From the NCBI RefSeq assembly GCF_001591825.1, contig NZ_BCVQ01000003.1:62001-126000 (forward strand): a DNA stretch of 64,000 nucleotides, in the 5' to 3' direction. Made by a program: the position numbers and the translations under genes. The DNA comes from Rossellomorea vietnamensis NBRC 101237 (GTDB lineage Bacteria > Bacillota > Bacilli > Bacillales > Bacillaceae_B). Below, in pieces: positions 42,411 through 50,985 of the stretch; positions within the stretch are counted from its first letter, which is position 1; every line of letters starts with the position of its first letter. A model generated the notes under the pieces. It was not told the origin of the DNA and searched no databases. It worked only from the letters and a program-made list of their open reading frames with translations.

Positions 42411-42980
42411 ATGCTGCCAATCGATCGACAACAACAGATTTTAACCTGGCTAAAAGAAGAGGGAACACTGCGTGTCTCAGACATCAGCTCCCGCCTAGAG
42501 GTATCGGAAATGACGGTCTACCGGGACCTTAAGCCACTGATGGAAGCGAACAAAGTCCGCAAGACTTCAAATGGCATTTCTGCCATGAAATCTGAGGGTA
42601 TCCCATCCGATTCTTGTGTATATTGCCTGAAACCGACCACCTCAAGAAGATCGGTTCAACTCATCAAGAAGGATCACACCATCGAACAAACCTGCTGTCC
42701 GCACTGTGGATTACTTCGTTATGAAGACATCAAGGAGGATGTGATGCAGATCCTCTGCCGTGACTTCCTGACGGATATGACCATCAGCGGAAAAACCGCC
42801 ACTTACCTGATTGATGCGGACCTGAACCTGAACTGCTGTCAGCCACAGGTCATTTCCTTTGAATCGAGGAAGCAGGCGGAACAATTCCAGACTGGATTCA
42901 AAGGTAAAATCTACACGCTTCCACAAGCCATCAAAGCGATTTCAAATGACATGCAAGGAACGGGCTGCTGCCACGACTAG
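42411..42980 (+). CDS. DeoR-type HTH regulator fused to NosL-like metal-binding domain
   Basis: 189 residues from ATG 42411 after GAAAGGAAGGG. Residues 1-50 are a DeoR-type HTH ('LRVSDISSRLEVSEMTVYRDL'). The rest resembles NosL: 'CRDFLTDMTISGKTATYLIDADLNLNCCQPQVISF...AEQFQTGFKGKIYTLPQAI', with Cys pairs CVYC, CCPHC and CC at the end. NosL binds Cu(I), so this may be a metal-responsive regulator (inference). The PepSY and FixH-like genes follow directly. Confidence 0.82.
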   Translation: MLPIDRQQQILTWLKEEGTLRVSDISSRLEVSEMTVYRDLKPLMEANKVRKTSNGISAMKSEGIPSDSCVYCLKPTTSRRSVQLIKKDHTIEQTCCPHCGLLRYEDIKEDVMQILCRDFLTDMTISGKTATYLIDADLNLNCCQPQVISFESRKQAEQFQTGFKGKIYTLPQAIKAISNDMQGTGCCHD

Positions 42981-42996
42981 GAAAAGAGGAAAAACG

Positions 42997-44328
42997 ATGG
43001 ACAAAAAATCATATCAAACGATTTGGAGATGGCATTTCTATGCGGGCCTCATTATTGCCCCGTTTCTATTGATCCTCGCTGTGACGGGATCAATCTATCT
43101 TTTCAAGCCCCAAATCGAACAGAATCTCTATCAAAAATACTACGAAGTCAATCCACAGGGAGAGAAGCTTCCTCCAACTGAACTTATCGATAAAGTGAAA
43201 CCGCTTCATCCCGGTGCACAGATCACAAGCTTCCGCCCCGGGGAGAGCGCCGACCGTTCCAGTGAAATCGGCATCAGCACGGAAGACGGTTCTAGGACAG
43301 TCTTCTTGAACCCCTACACTGGTAAGTCACTGGGTGAATTGAAGCCTGAAGACCGGATCATGAATAAAGTCGAAGAAATTCACGGGGAACTGATGGCGGG
43401 TACCATCGGTGACCGCATTGTGGAACTTGTTGCATGCTGGGCCGTCGTCCTGATTGTCACGGGATTATTCCTATGGTTTCCCCGTAAAAAAGACAAGCTA
43501 TCAGGCGTGTTTCTTCCCCGCTTCAATAAAGGAAAGAAGATCTTCAGAAGGGATCTTCACGCAGTACCGGCTTTCTGGGTCACAGCGGGAATGCTGTTCC
43601 TCATCATGACGGGACTGCCCTGGTCCGGATTCTGGGGAACCAATTTCCAGAACCTCATGACGAACGCAGGGGCGGGTTATCCTCCTTCCATCTGGAGTGG
43701 GGAAGCTCCACAGTCCATCGTCAAAACCAAGGAAATCGCAGATGTTCCTTGGGCGGCGGAAAACCTGGAAGTCCCTGTATCGGCACTTGAAGGGTACACG
43801 CCATTATCCATGAATGATGTTGTATCGATTGCCAAACGAGAAGGCATCGATCCAAGTTACACCGTCTACATCCCTCAGGATGATAAAGGTGTCTATACTC
43901 TATCCGCCTTCCCGGCCAAAGCCCAAAATGAAGTCACGATGCACCTTGATCAGTACACAGGAGCCGTCCTTGCTGATTACCGTTTCGATAACTACGGGAT
44001 CGGTGGCAAGATCGTCGCCATGGGGATCACCCTCCATACAGGAACCCAATTCGGCTTCATCAATCAGCTGATCAGCCTGCTCATCTGTCTTGGTATCATG
44101 CTGGTCGCAGTCAGCGGATTCTATCTGTGGCTGAAACGGAAACCGAAAAAAGAAATGGGAGCACCAAAATCACCGGCCATCCTGAAAATGAAGTACTTCC
44201 TGCTTGTCATGATTGCACTCGGGATCCTGTTCCCACTTGTCGGGGCTTCCTTAATTGTCGTCCTGCTCCTTGACCGGTTATTGATCAAAAAAATCCCTGC
44301 CACGAAAAAATTCTTCGGTGCAGCATAA
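42997..44328 (+). CDS. PepSY-associated membrane protein (PiuB-like)
   Basis: 443 residues from ATG 42997 (AGAGGAAAA upstream), 16 bases after the regulator stop. Four to five membrane segments; conserved 'WRWHFYAGLIIAPFLLILAVTG', 'EIHGELMAG', 'RDLHAVPAFWV' and 'HTGTQFG' of the PepSY_TM family, with histidines suited to heme or metal binding. Family members are linked with iron uptake and metal reduction. In this operon a copper or iron role seems likely. Confidence 0.87.
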   Translation: MDKKSYQTIWRWHFYAGLIIAPFLLILAVTGSIYLFKPQIEQNLYQKYYEVNPQGEKLPPTELIDKVKPLHPGAQITSFRPGESADRSSEIGISTEDGSRTVFLNPYTGKSLGELKPEDRIMNKVEEIHGELMAGTIGDRIVELVACWAVVLIVTGLFLWFPRKKDKLSGVFLPRFNKGKKIFRRDLHAVPAFWVTAGMLFLIMTGLPWSGFWGTNFQNLMTNAGAGYPPSIWSGEAPQSIVKTKEIADVPWAAENLEVPVSALEGYTPLSMNDVVSIAKREGIDPSYTVYIPQDDKGVYTLSAFPAKAQNEVTMHLDQYTGAVLADYRFDNYGIGGKIVAMGITLHTGTQFGFINQLISLLICLGIMLVAVSGFYLWLKRKPKKEMGAPKSPAILKMKYFLLVMIALGILFPLVGASLIVVLLLDRLLIKKIPATKKFFGAA

Positions 44329-44344
44329 GAAAGGACGATGCAAT

Positions 44345-44809
44345 ATGAAAACAACCTTAAAATATGTTAGTATCCTCTTTCTTTGCACGCTGCTTGGTGC
44401 CTGCGCCCCGAAGGAAGATGCAACGGAATTGTACCATCAGGAATCACCTCTTCAGGCGGATATTACGATGCCGGACGATTTTTCCGGAAATGACCCGATC
44501 AAGATTGAACTCACACAAGACAACAAAACAGTGGAGGATGCCGACTTTGTTCACGTGGAAATCTGGAAAGGCGACGGATCCTTCCATGATGGAATGGAAG
44601 AAGCAGAGAATGCAGGAAAAGGCATGTACACATTCAAAAAGGACCTGTCTAAAGACGGACTCTACTACATTAAAGTCCATGCAGGAAACAACGGATCCAC
44701 CATCATGCCGACACCGCCCTTTGCCGTCGGTGAGCTCTCCAAAGCAGACGTCGATGCCTTAAATGATCATGCTCCTGCCGAGAGTGGAAATCACAGTCAG
44801 CACCACTAG
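44345..44809 (+). CDS. FixH/YtkA-like lipoprotein
   Basis: 154 residues. Lipoprotein signal ending LGAC (Cys19). The mature part has 'QADITMPDDFSGNDPIKIELTQDNKTVEDADFVHVEIWK' and 'GLYYIKVHAGNNG' of the YtkA/FixH-like domain, and a His-rich C-terminus ('GNHSQHH') that may bind metal. It starts 16 bases after the PepSY gene and ends the operon at a terminator. YtkA-like proteins often accompany copper delivery systems. Confidence 0.82.
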   Translation: MKTTLKYVSILFLCTLLGACAPKEDATELYHQESPLQADITMPDDFSGNDPIKIELTQDNKTVEDADFVHVEIWKGDGSFHDGMEEAENAGKGMYTFKKDLSKDGLYYIKVHAGNNGSTIMPTPPFAVGELSKADVDALNDHAPAESGNHSQHH

Positions 44810-44817
44810 TCTCTAAA

Positions 44818-44851
44818 GATCGAAAGCCCATGCAGCTTTCGATCTTTTTTT
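44818..44851 (+). terminator. hairpin terminator of the DeoR-PepSY-FixH operon
   Basis: GATCGAAAGC (44818-44827) pairs perfectly with GCTTTCGATC (44835-44844), followed by seven T. Confidence 0.9.
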
Positions 44852-44910
44852 GTCTAATGACGCGATTCAAGGTTTGCTATAATGAATAATAAAAAGGGGA
44901 TGTTGATTCC

Positions 44911-45672
44911 ATGATAATCCGAGAAACCGACGATTCTTTCATCATGATCAAACAGCACGACCACGCTTATGTATCCGGTGAAACGATCAAACACATCAAT
45001 CGCAATCTATTACATTCCAATCAGTTTTTCGATGACTTCGTATACGCATCCCATCAGCACGACCGGAGCTGGATCGGTCTTGACGACACACCGATCTGGA
45101 ACGATGGGAAGCAGATTCCCTTCACTTTCTCAGACTATCCCCTCCTTCCCAAGCTTGCATTCTATCAAATCGGGCTGAATGAAATCGAGGAGGGCAACCT
45201 CTATGCGGCACTCCTATGCAGCCTTCATTTCTGTTCATTCTTCGCCAAATCGAAGGACCCGCACTGCCTGCAATTTTTACAGGATGAAGCAAGTAGGCAA
45301 CAGAAGATCCGAAAGCAGCTGCCAGAACTCGATGAAGCATTGCTTACCCAGCACTTTCAGCTCCTTCAACTTTCAGATAATCTATCACTCTATTTTTGCC
45401 TGAACGAGCCGGGGGTGGAGAAAGAAAACGAGCACCCGTGGTTTAAGGACGGGTTTAAGAATACGGAAGGTTTCCATTCCGGGAATCAAAAGCTTAAAGC
45501 CGGGTGGGTGAATGAGCATGAGGTGACGTTGGATGATTATCCTTTCGAAACGGATTTTCAAGTGACGCTTCCTTATAAAAAAGTGGACAAGGCGGCAATC
45601 CGGCAGATTGGCATCGCAGAGGCATATGGAGAGAGCCAGTTGGAGAAACATACGATTTTCATCAGAAAGTAA
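44911..45672 (+). CDS. DUF3891 family protein
   Basis: 253 residues. 'MIKQHDHAYVSGETIKHI', 'ASHQHDRSWIGLDD' and 'LSLYFCLNEPG' match DUF3891, a family with HD-like histidine-aspartate pairs but unknown function. AAAAGGGG lies before the ATG. Single gene. Confidence 0.85.
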   Translation: MIIRETDDSFIMIKQHDHAYVSGETIKHINRNLLHSNQFFDDFVYASHQHDRSWIGLDDTPIWNDGKQIPFTFSDYPLLPKLAFYQIGLNEIEEGNLYAALLCSLHFCSFFAKSKDPHCLQFLQDEASRQQKIRKQLPELDEALLTQHFQLLQLSDNLSLYFCLNEPGVEKENEHPWFKDGFKNTEGFHSGNQKLKAGWVNEHEVTLDDYPFETDFQVTLPYKKVDKAAIRQIGIAEAYGESQLEKHTIFIRK

Positions 45673-45673
45673 A

Positions 45674-45697
45674 GAAGACCCTGGGACCAGGGTCTTC
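45674..45697. terminator. bidirectional hairpin terminator
   Basis: GAAGACCCTGG (45674-45684) pairs perfectly with CCAGGGTCTTC (45687-45697), between the converging DUF3891 and MFS genes. T-runs are short. Confidence 0.7.
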
Positions 45698-45707
45698 ACT
45701 CGTTATC

Positions 45708-46982
45708 TCAAGAAGAAACCGATGCCTTCACTTCGACTTCCGGCACTGCTTTTGCTTCCAGTGTTTTCATGATCAGATGATACATGCCAGTCCCGGTCAT
45801 CCCGAGGATAAACAGGATCCCGCCCATCATGAAAGGACTCACCCATTCCCCTACAATGATGAGCAGGGAAGCAATGATCATGGCGCCATAAAAGGTCAGG
45901 CTGTAAAAGGCCATGTACGTGCTGCGGGCATTGGACGGAGCCAGGTCCCCGATCATCGCCTGCTTGATTGGCACATACATGAGCTCCCCGAACGTCCCGA
46001 CAAAGCCCAAGATAAAGAGGAATAAAATGTTATTCGTAAAAGCAAACGCGCTGAAACAAAGGGTAAAGATGAACATCCCCATCACAAGCGTCCAGCGGTC
46101 CCTCCACTTTTTGAACAGAATTAGGACGACCGCGGATAAGAGTACGACAATCAACGTATTTTCCGTCCGCAGGAATCCGAGCATCCTCGTACCGTCAAGC
46201 GTGAAGTCAAAGCCTAAGAGAGAAGTTTTCTGATCGGGGATATCCCTCTCAAGGCGAATTCCCACGTAATTGGTCAGGGATTGCTCCAAGGTGAGAATGA
46301 AAACGGCCCCGAGGATATACATCATGAATAGTTTATCTTTCAAAACGGTCGAATAGCTTTGAACCATCCTGTTGGATGAAGAAGTGGTTTCATTGGTGGT
46401 GGGTTCAGGTGTGTAGGTTTCTGAGATGAAGAAAATGGTGATCAGTACGGACAGGAGTGTGATTCCTGTAATCCCAAGGAATAATTCAAACAGATAGGCT
46501 TTAAATAGAAACGCACCGATGATGCCTCCGATGGCCGTCGCGAGATTTCCGAGCCAGTAGCTGACGGTAAAAACGAGCTTCCGTGAATCCGAATCCGTCA
46601 CATCGATGATCATCGCCTGCGCTGCAGGCTGGAACATCCCTCCTGCAAACATATTAAGGACGAAGAACGCCGCTGTGACATACGGCAGATCGAACCACGG
46701 TGAATTGCACAGGGCAATGAAGAAGTACGTCACCATGATTCCGAGTTCGGCCAGAATCATGATCTTCCTGCGTCCGATCTTGTCGGAAACATGCCCGCCG
46801 ATAAAACCGCCGATGATTCCGCTGATGACAATCAACACAAGGATGATTCCTGTTTGGGTGGCCCCGATTTTCTGGGCAAAATAGATGGCCATGAACGGAA
46901 TGACCGCCATGGACACAAGTCCCCCGAGGAACTGCATGGCAAGCCGTAATTTCAGGTTAGGATGAATATCGCGTATCCTCAT
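45708..46982 (-). CDS. MFS transporter (multidrug efflux type)
   Basis: 424 residues with twelve membrane segments and MFS motif A 'GGHVSDKIGRRKIMI' between helices 2 and 3. It starts at ATG 46982, overlapping the TetR stop as TGATG; GGTGGG precedes it. Being under the TetR regulator, efflux of a toxic compound is likely. Confidence 0.9.
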   Translation of the reverse strand: MRIRDIHPNLKLRLAMQFLGGLVSMAVIPFMAIYFAQKIGATQTGIILVLIVISGIIGGFIGGHVSDKIGRRKIMILAELGIMVTYFFIALCNSPWFDLPYVTAAFFVLNMFAGGMFQPAAQAMIIDVTDSDSRKLVFTVSYWLGNLATAIGGIIGAFLFKAYLFELFLGITGITLLSVLITIFFISETYTPEPTTNETTSSSNRMVQSYSTVLKDKLFMMYILGAVFILTLEQSLTNYVGIRLERDIPDQKTSLLGFDFTLDGTRMLGFLRTENTLIVVLLSAVVLILFKKWRDRWTLVMGMFIFTLCFSAFAFTNNILFLFILGFVGTFGELMYVPIKQAMIGDLAPSNARSTYMAFYSLTFYGAMIIASLLIIVGEWVSPFMMGGILFILGMTGTGMYHLIMKTLEAKAVPEVEVKASVSS

Positions 46983-47587
46983 CAAGATTCCCACCCTTCC
47001 GTCACAGGACCGAATAACCGCAAGGCCTGTATTTTCATATTGCTCCAGATCAGATTCGTATGGTCATCGATGAAGGTAAGTCTCAACCCATTCAATAAGG
47101 AAATATACGATTGAGCCACTAACACCGGCGACCCTTCATAGAAGCATCCTTCCTTCTGTCCCCTTTCAATGATGGGATATATGCGTTCTGCAAACACATC
47201 GACAAAGGCACTCAACTCTGCAAACAGCACGGGATACCGATCCGGTCTCGCCAATACCTGCTGGGAAAGGCGCAGGAAATCCTTATTCCTTGCAAATACA
47301 TCGAGCTGGCAGTCGATCATGTTTCGGACCATCTCCATCGGTGTCCCCCTGTACCGTTCCTCTATCTCACTAAAATAAGGCTTGATCTCCTCCAATGGTT
47401 CAAGGATCGCCGCTTCAAAGAGGACTTCCTTTGTAGCAAAGTATGTGAACACGGATCCGAAGCTGACCCCAGCCTCCTTTGCAATGGCCGAAATGGTCGT
47501 TTCGGCAAAACCGTTTTCGCTGTATGTTTTGACGGCTGCTCCCAGAATCGCCGCTCTCTTTTTCATCATCTTTTCCTCACGTGACAT
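46982..47587 (-). CDS. TetR/AcrR family regulator
   Basis: 201 residues. N-terminal HTH 'ETTISAIAKEAGVSFGSVFTYFATKEVLFEAAI' is typical of TetR; the C-terminal ligand domain is variable. AAGGAGG precedes the ATG. It forms an operon with the overlapping MFS gene and likely represses its own promoter at 47633-47661. Confidence 0.9.
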   Translation of the reverse strand: MSREEKMMKKRAAILGAAVKTYSENGFAETTISAIAKEAGVSFGSVFTYFATKEVLFEAAILEPLEEIKPYFSEIEERYRGTPMEMVRNMIDCQLDVFARNKDFLRLSQQVLARPDRYPVLFAELSAFVDVFAERIYPIIERGQKEGCFYEGSPVLVAQSYISLLNGLRLTFIDDHTNLIWSNMKIQALRLFGPVTEGWES

Positions 47588-47614
47588 GTTGTTCTACCTC
47601 CTTTGTCAAAAATG

Positions 47615-47661
47615 ATTGATTAATCAATTTTTATTTTACTGTTAGATATTTCCAAGGTCAA
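47615..47661 (-). promoter_or_regulatory. promoter and palindromic operator of the TetR-MFS operon
   Basis: On the minus strand, TTGACC (47656-47661), a 17-base spacer and TAAAAT (47633-47638) form a promoter. The perfect palindrome ATTGATTAATCAAT (47615-47628) covers the start of transcription, where a TetR dimer would block it. Confidence 0.7.
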
Positions 47662-47677
47662 TCATTATTTTTCGACA

Positions 47678-47719
47678 AAAAAATCCGCCTTCCGATGTGT
47701 GAAAACAACAGAAAGCGGA
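47678..47719 (-). terminator. hairpin terminator of the MarR gene
   Basis: TCCGCCTTC (47684-47692) pairs with GAAAGCGGA (47711-47719), one wobble, and seven T follow on the minus strand. Confidence 0.7.
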
Positions 47720-47725
47720 CCTATT

Positions 47726-48157
47726 TTATTCGTCAAACGCCCCGTTCATCCGGACCAGCAGTTCCCCGAACATTTTCTTCTCCTCATCGGACCAACCTTC
47801 AAGCAGGCCTTCATACCATTCGAGCCTCATGCGGCTGTCGAGGGCGAGCTTTTCCTTCCCCAACTCAGTGAGGTCAAATAAGCTAACGCGTCCGTCACCA
47901 GGGTCTGAAAAGCGCTGAATGAGCCCCTTTGATTCAAGGGCAGATGCCTGTCTGGACAAAGTCGAAATATCAAGCTGGAACGCTTCCGCCAATTCCTTCA
48001 GCCGGGACGGTCCGCCTTCATCCAACTGCCTCATCAAAAGATAGGCCGACCTCTCCAATATCCCAATTTTCCGCTCGGACTGATCCCGGAAGACCGCCTT
48101 TCGGATCAGGGTGGTCAATTCATATTCAATCCGTTCAACTGCGTTCTCTTTAGACAT
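47726..48157 (-). CDS. MarR family regulator
   Basis: 143 residues from ATG 48157 after AAAGGAGGG. Winged HTH 'LKELAEAFQLDISTLSRQASALESKGLIQRFSDPGDGRVS' is typical. It is divergent from the cidA/cidB-type pair, and paired operators lie between them at 48214-48251, so it probably represses both. Confidence 0.9.
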   Translation of the reverse strand: MSKENAVERIEYELTTLIRKAVFRDQSERKIGILERSAYLLMRQLDEGGPSRLKELAEAFQLDISTLSRQASALESKGLIQRFSDPGDGRVSLFDLTELGKEKLALDSRMRLEWYEGLLEGWSDEEKKMFGELLVRMNGAFDE

Positions 48158-48196
48158 AGGAATCCCTCCTTTTACGTCAATCAACCTACAGATTCA

Positions 48197-48251
48197 TTGA
48201 CAACGATTCAGGTACTTGTATAATACAAGTATATAGTTGTATCGTACAAGT
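48197..48251 (+). promoter_or_regulatory. cid promoter with two MarR-type operators
   Basis: Promoter TTGACA (48197-48202), 16-base spacer, TATAAT (48219-48224). The perfect palindrome ACTTGTATAATACAAGT (48214-48230) covers the -10, and AGTTGTATCGTACAAGT (48235-48251) repeats it 21 bases further, on the same face of the helix. Operator role is inferred. Confidence 0.75.
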
Positions 48252-48322
48252 AATCCCAAGAAAAGTAAAGCGTTTTCATTGAAAGGTGGGAAAAAGGGCT
48301 TCCTGTCAGGAGGACCTGTGTT

Positions 48323-48706
48323 ATGAAAATCATTCGAATCATCATCCAAATCGGCATTCTCTATGCCTTTTCATTTATAGGGGGAGCCGTCGAGGAGCTT
48401 CTCCACCTTCCGATACCCGGAAGCATCATCGGCCTGACCCTGCTTCTTGCTTGCCTGTCGTTGAAAATCATCCCCGTGATCATCGTCGAGGACGGCGCAA
48501 GCTTTTTACTCGCCATCCTTCCTTTGTTATTCATCCCAGCCATGACGGGGGTCATGAACTACCCCGCTCTTTTATCAGGGACCGGTGCCATGCTCTTTCT
48601 CATTGTTGTCGTGAGCACGGTCGTGACCATGGCCGTATCCGGTTTTGCCAGTCAGCACTTAGAAAAACGATCTGAAAGAAGGGAACAAACATGCAGCAAG
48701 TACTGA
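48323..48706 (+). CDS. cidA: CidA/LrgA family holin-like protein
   Basis: 127 residues with four membrane segments and 'LPIPGSIIGLTLLL' plus 'FIPAMTGVMNY' of the CidA/LrgA family. These form holin-like membrane channels, and have been linked with pyruvate uptake in B. subtilis (PftAB) and cell lysis control in Staphylococcus. GGAGGACC precedes the ATG. The downstream gene overlaps by 16 bases. Confidence 0.88.
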   Translation: MKIIRIIIQIGILYAFSFIGGAVEELLHLPIPGSIIGLTLLLACLSLKIIPVIIVEDGASFLLAILPLLFIPAMTGVMNYPALLSGTGAMLFLIVVVSTVVTMAVSGFASQHLEKRSERREQTCSKY

Positions 48707-49383
48707 TCGCCATCCTGATCATCACCCTCACTGCCGTCCTTTATTTTGGCATGGTGAAGGTGTATCAGCGTTTCTCCTATCCCGTATTGATCCCGGTCCT
48801 GACGACCACGATCGTGATCGTCGGACTGCTGATCTCTATGCATATTCCGTATGAGGAGTACATGATCGGCGGGAAATGGATCCACTCCCTGCTTGGTCCT
48901 GCCGTCGTCGCCCTTGCGTATCCCCTGTATAAGCAGCGGAAGATCCTGATGAAGTATCGATTCCCAATCATCGGAGGTGTCTTCGCAGGACTCTTGACTG
49001 GAATGGTGAGCGGACTCCTGTTTGCACGGGTTCTCGGCATCGATCATGAGTTGATCCTGTCCATCGTGCCGAAATCGATCACAACACCCGTCGCCATCCA
49101 AATTGCATCCGGCCTTGGCGGCGTCCCGGCCATGACCGTCGTCTTCGTCATGATCGCCGGATTCTCAGGTGTGATCCTCGGACCGATGATCCTGAAAATG
49201 GTCCGCATCCACAGCTCACTCGGACGCGGGATCGCCTTAGGCAGCGCCTCCCACGCCCTCGGTACGTCGAAAGCGATGGAATATGGGGAATTGACCGTAT
49301 CCATGAGTTCCGTATCCATGACACTGAGTGCCCTGTTAGGTTCGGTGTTTGGGCCGATTGTGGTGTGGGTGTTTCAAGTGTAA
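48691..49383 (+). CDS. cidB: CidB/LrgB family membrane protein
   Basis: 230 residues, about six to seven membrane segments; 'SIVPKSITTPVAIQIASGLGG' and 'RGIALGSASHALGTSKAMEYGE' are LrgB/CidB signatures. It works with the CidA-type partner encoded just upstream. GAAGGGAAC precedes the ATG. Confidence 0.9.
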   Translation: MQQVLIAILIITLTAVLYFGMVKVYQRFSYPVLIPVLTTTIVIVGLLISMHIPYEEYMIGGKWIHSLLGPAVVALAYPLYKQRKILMKYRFPIIGGVFAGLLTGMVSGLLFARVLGIDHELILSIVPKSITTPVAIQIASGLGGVPAMTVVFVMIAGFSGVILGPMILKMVRIHSSLGRGIALGSASHALGTSKAMEYGELTVSMSSVSMTLSALLGSVFGPIVVWVFQV

Positions 49384-49536
49384 TGGTGTGTAGGCCGCAA
49401 AGTTTTTTCGACAAATTGAATTAAAAAATCGTAGAAAGACCCGTTCACACCGGGTCTTTTTCTATTTTTCCGTTTACGGCCCACCAGATACGAACAGAAT
49501 GATACCAAGTATCCAACATTGAAAGGAACAAATGCT

Positions 49537-50736
49537 ATGTCGAAAAATAAGATTGGTTATTCCCTTTTGATCGTCATGATTCTTGTATTCATTCTATCCT
49601 ATTTCGCCATTAACCCGATCGGGGGCAAAAATCGAGAGGGTGACGCCGGTTCCCTGATCTCAGATATGACCCTTGATGAAAAAATCGGTCAGATGCTCGT
49701 AGCCGGCGTAAATGGAACCCAAATGGATGAGCCGACGAAGAATTTGATCCAGAAGCACAAGGTCGGCGGATTCATCTTCTTCTCGGACCATTTAAAGAAC
49801 CCGGAGCAAACCGTCCAATTTCTGAATCAATTGAAAGAAGCAAACGCCGATAACCCCCTCCCTCTCCTGTTGAGTATCGATGAGGAAGGCGGGAATGTGA
49901 CGCGACTCCCAGGAGGACTCGAGCACTTCCCTACCAATCAAAAAATCGGGAACGCGAACGACCCCGACGTTTCCTATGAGGTCGGCACCATTCTCGGCAA
50001 AGGATTGAAAGAATTCGGGTTCAATTTGGACTTCGCACCTGTCCTTGACGTGAACAGCAATCCGGATAACCCGATCATCGGCGACCGCTCCTTCAGCCCG
50101 GACCCTGATATCGTGAGCGAACTGGGGATACAGACGATGAAAGGAATCCAATCCCAGAATATCCTGTCATCGATCAAACACTTCCCTGGCCACGGAGACA
50201 CATCCGTCGATTCACACCTGGCGCTTCCCGTAGTCAACAAGAGCCTGCAAGAACTCGAGTCTCTGGAACTGATCCCCTTCAAGCGCGCCATCGATGACGG
50301 AGCGGATCTCATCATGGTCGCGCATATCCTGCTTCCTGAACTCGATGACACCTATCCTTCATCACTATCGGAGGCCATCGTGACGGATCTTTTACGAAAG
50401 AGACTGAACTACAAGGGTGTCGTCATCACCGATGATATGACGATGAAAGCCGTGGCGGACAATTATGGAATGGGAGAAGCGGCGGTGCTATCTGTCAAAG
50501 CCGGCAGCGACCTGATCCTCATCGCCCACGATGCTCAAAAGGCAGTGACAGCCATGGAAGCACTGAAATCGGCCGTTAAAAATGGAGAAATCTCAGGGGA
50601 GCGAATCGATGAAAGCGTAAAAAGAATCATCAACCTGAAACAAAAATATCATCTGGATGATACCCAATCAGGTGAAGTCGATCTGACGGAACTAAATCAA
50701 GCGATCAAATCCATCAATTCGAAAATTTCACCCTAA
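49537..50736 (+). CDS. nagZ: beta-N-acetylglucosaminidase, glycoside hydrolase family 3 (NagZ)
   Basis: 399 residues from ATG 49537 after GAAAGGAAC. One N-terminal membrane segment (about 7-24), then a GH3 barrel with 'SIKHFPGHGDTSVDSHLALP' (the His/Asp general acid pair) and 'VITDDMTMKA' (nucleophile Asp). It removes GlcNAc from peptidoglycan fragments outside the membrane. A TTG upstream at 49519 lacks a good site. Confidence 0.9.
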   Translation: MSKNKIGYSLLIVMILVFILSYFAINPIGGKNREGDAGSLISDMTLDEKIGQMLVAGVNGTQMDEPTKNLIQKHKVGGFIFFSDHLKNPEQTVQFLNQLKEANADNPLPLLLSIDEEGGNVTRLPGGLEHFPTNQKIGNANDPDVSYEVGTILGKGLKEFGFNLDFAPVLDVNSNPDNPIIGDRSFSPDPDIVSELGIQTMKGIQSQNILSSIKHFPGHGDTSVDSHLALPVVNKSLQELESLELIPFKRAIDDGADLIMVAHILLPELDDTYPSSLSEAIVTDLLRKRLNYKGVVITDDMTMKAVADNYGMGEAAVLSVKAGSDLILIAHDAQKAVTAMEALKSAVKNGEISGERIDESVKRIINLKQKYHLDDTQSGEVDLTELNQAIKSINSKISP

Positions 50737-50737
50737 T

Positions 50738-50774
50738 CAAAAGCGGATCTCTCTTAGTGAGAAATCCGCTTTTG
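50738..50774. terminator. bidirectional hairpin terminator
   Basis: CAAAAGCGGAT (50738-50748) pairs perfectly with ATCCGCTTTTG (50764-50774), between nagZ and the converging DUF4177 gene. Confidence 0.8.
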
Positions 50775-50957
50775 TTAAGACAACGGTCTTTCAAAAATGA
50801 TTTCATAATCCGTCGGTTTTCCGTGGCCGTTGTACTTTAGCGGAAGCACCTGAACGAGCCGCCATCCATCAGCGGCATACTCCTCGATGATTTCCCTATG
50901 TTTCGGCTCGGTGAAAAATCCACCCAGACTGGTTTGGACGTATGTGTATTCGTACAT
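50775..50957 (-). CDS. DUF4177-like small protein
   Basis: 60 residues, 'MYEYTYVQTS...IIEEYAADGWRLVQVLP' fits the DUF4177 pattern of small cytoplasmic proteins of unknown role. GGAGGTGCAACC precedes the ATG. Confidence 0.78.
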   Translation of the reverse strand: MYEYTYVQTSLGGFFTEPKHREIIEEYAADGWRLVQVLPLKYNGHGKPTDYEIIFERPLS

Positions 50958-50985
50958 GGTTGCACCTCCGTGGGGTTTTCTTACT

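Noticed and set aside
43814-44071. Alternative frames within the PepSY gene
   Set aside because: Shadows of a well-supported coding frame with conserved membrane and histidine motifs.
48652-49101. 149-codon minus-strand ORF
   Set aside because: Asp/His/Gln-rich low-complexity translation antisense to cidB; a frame artefact.
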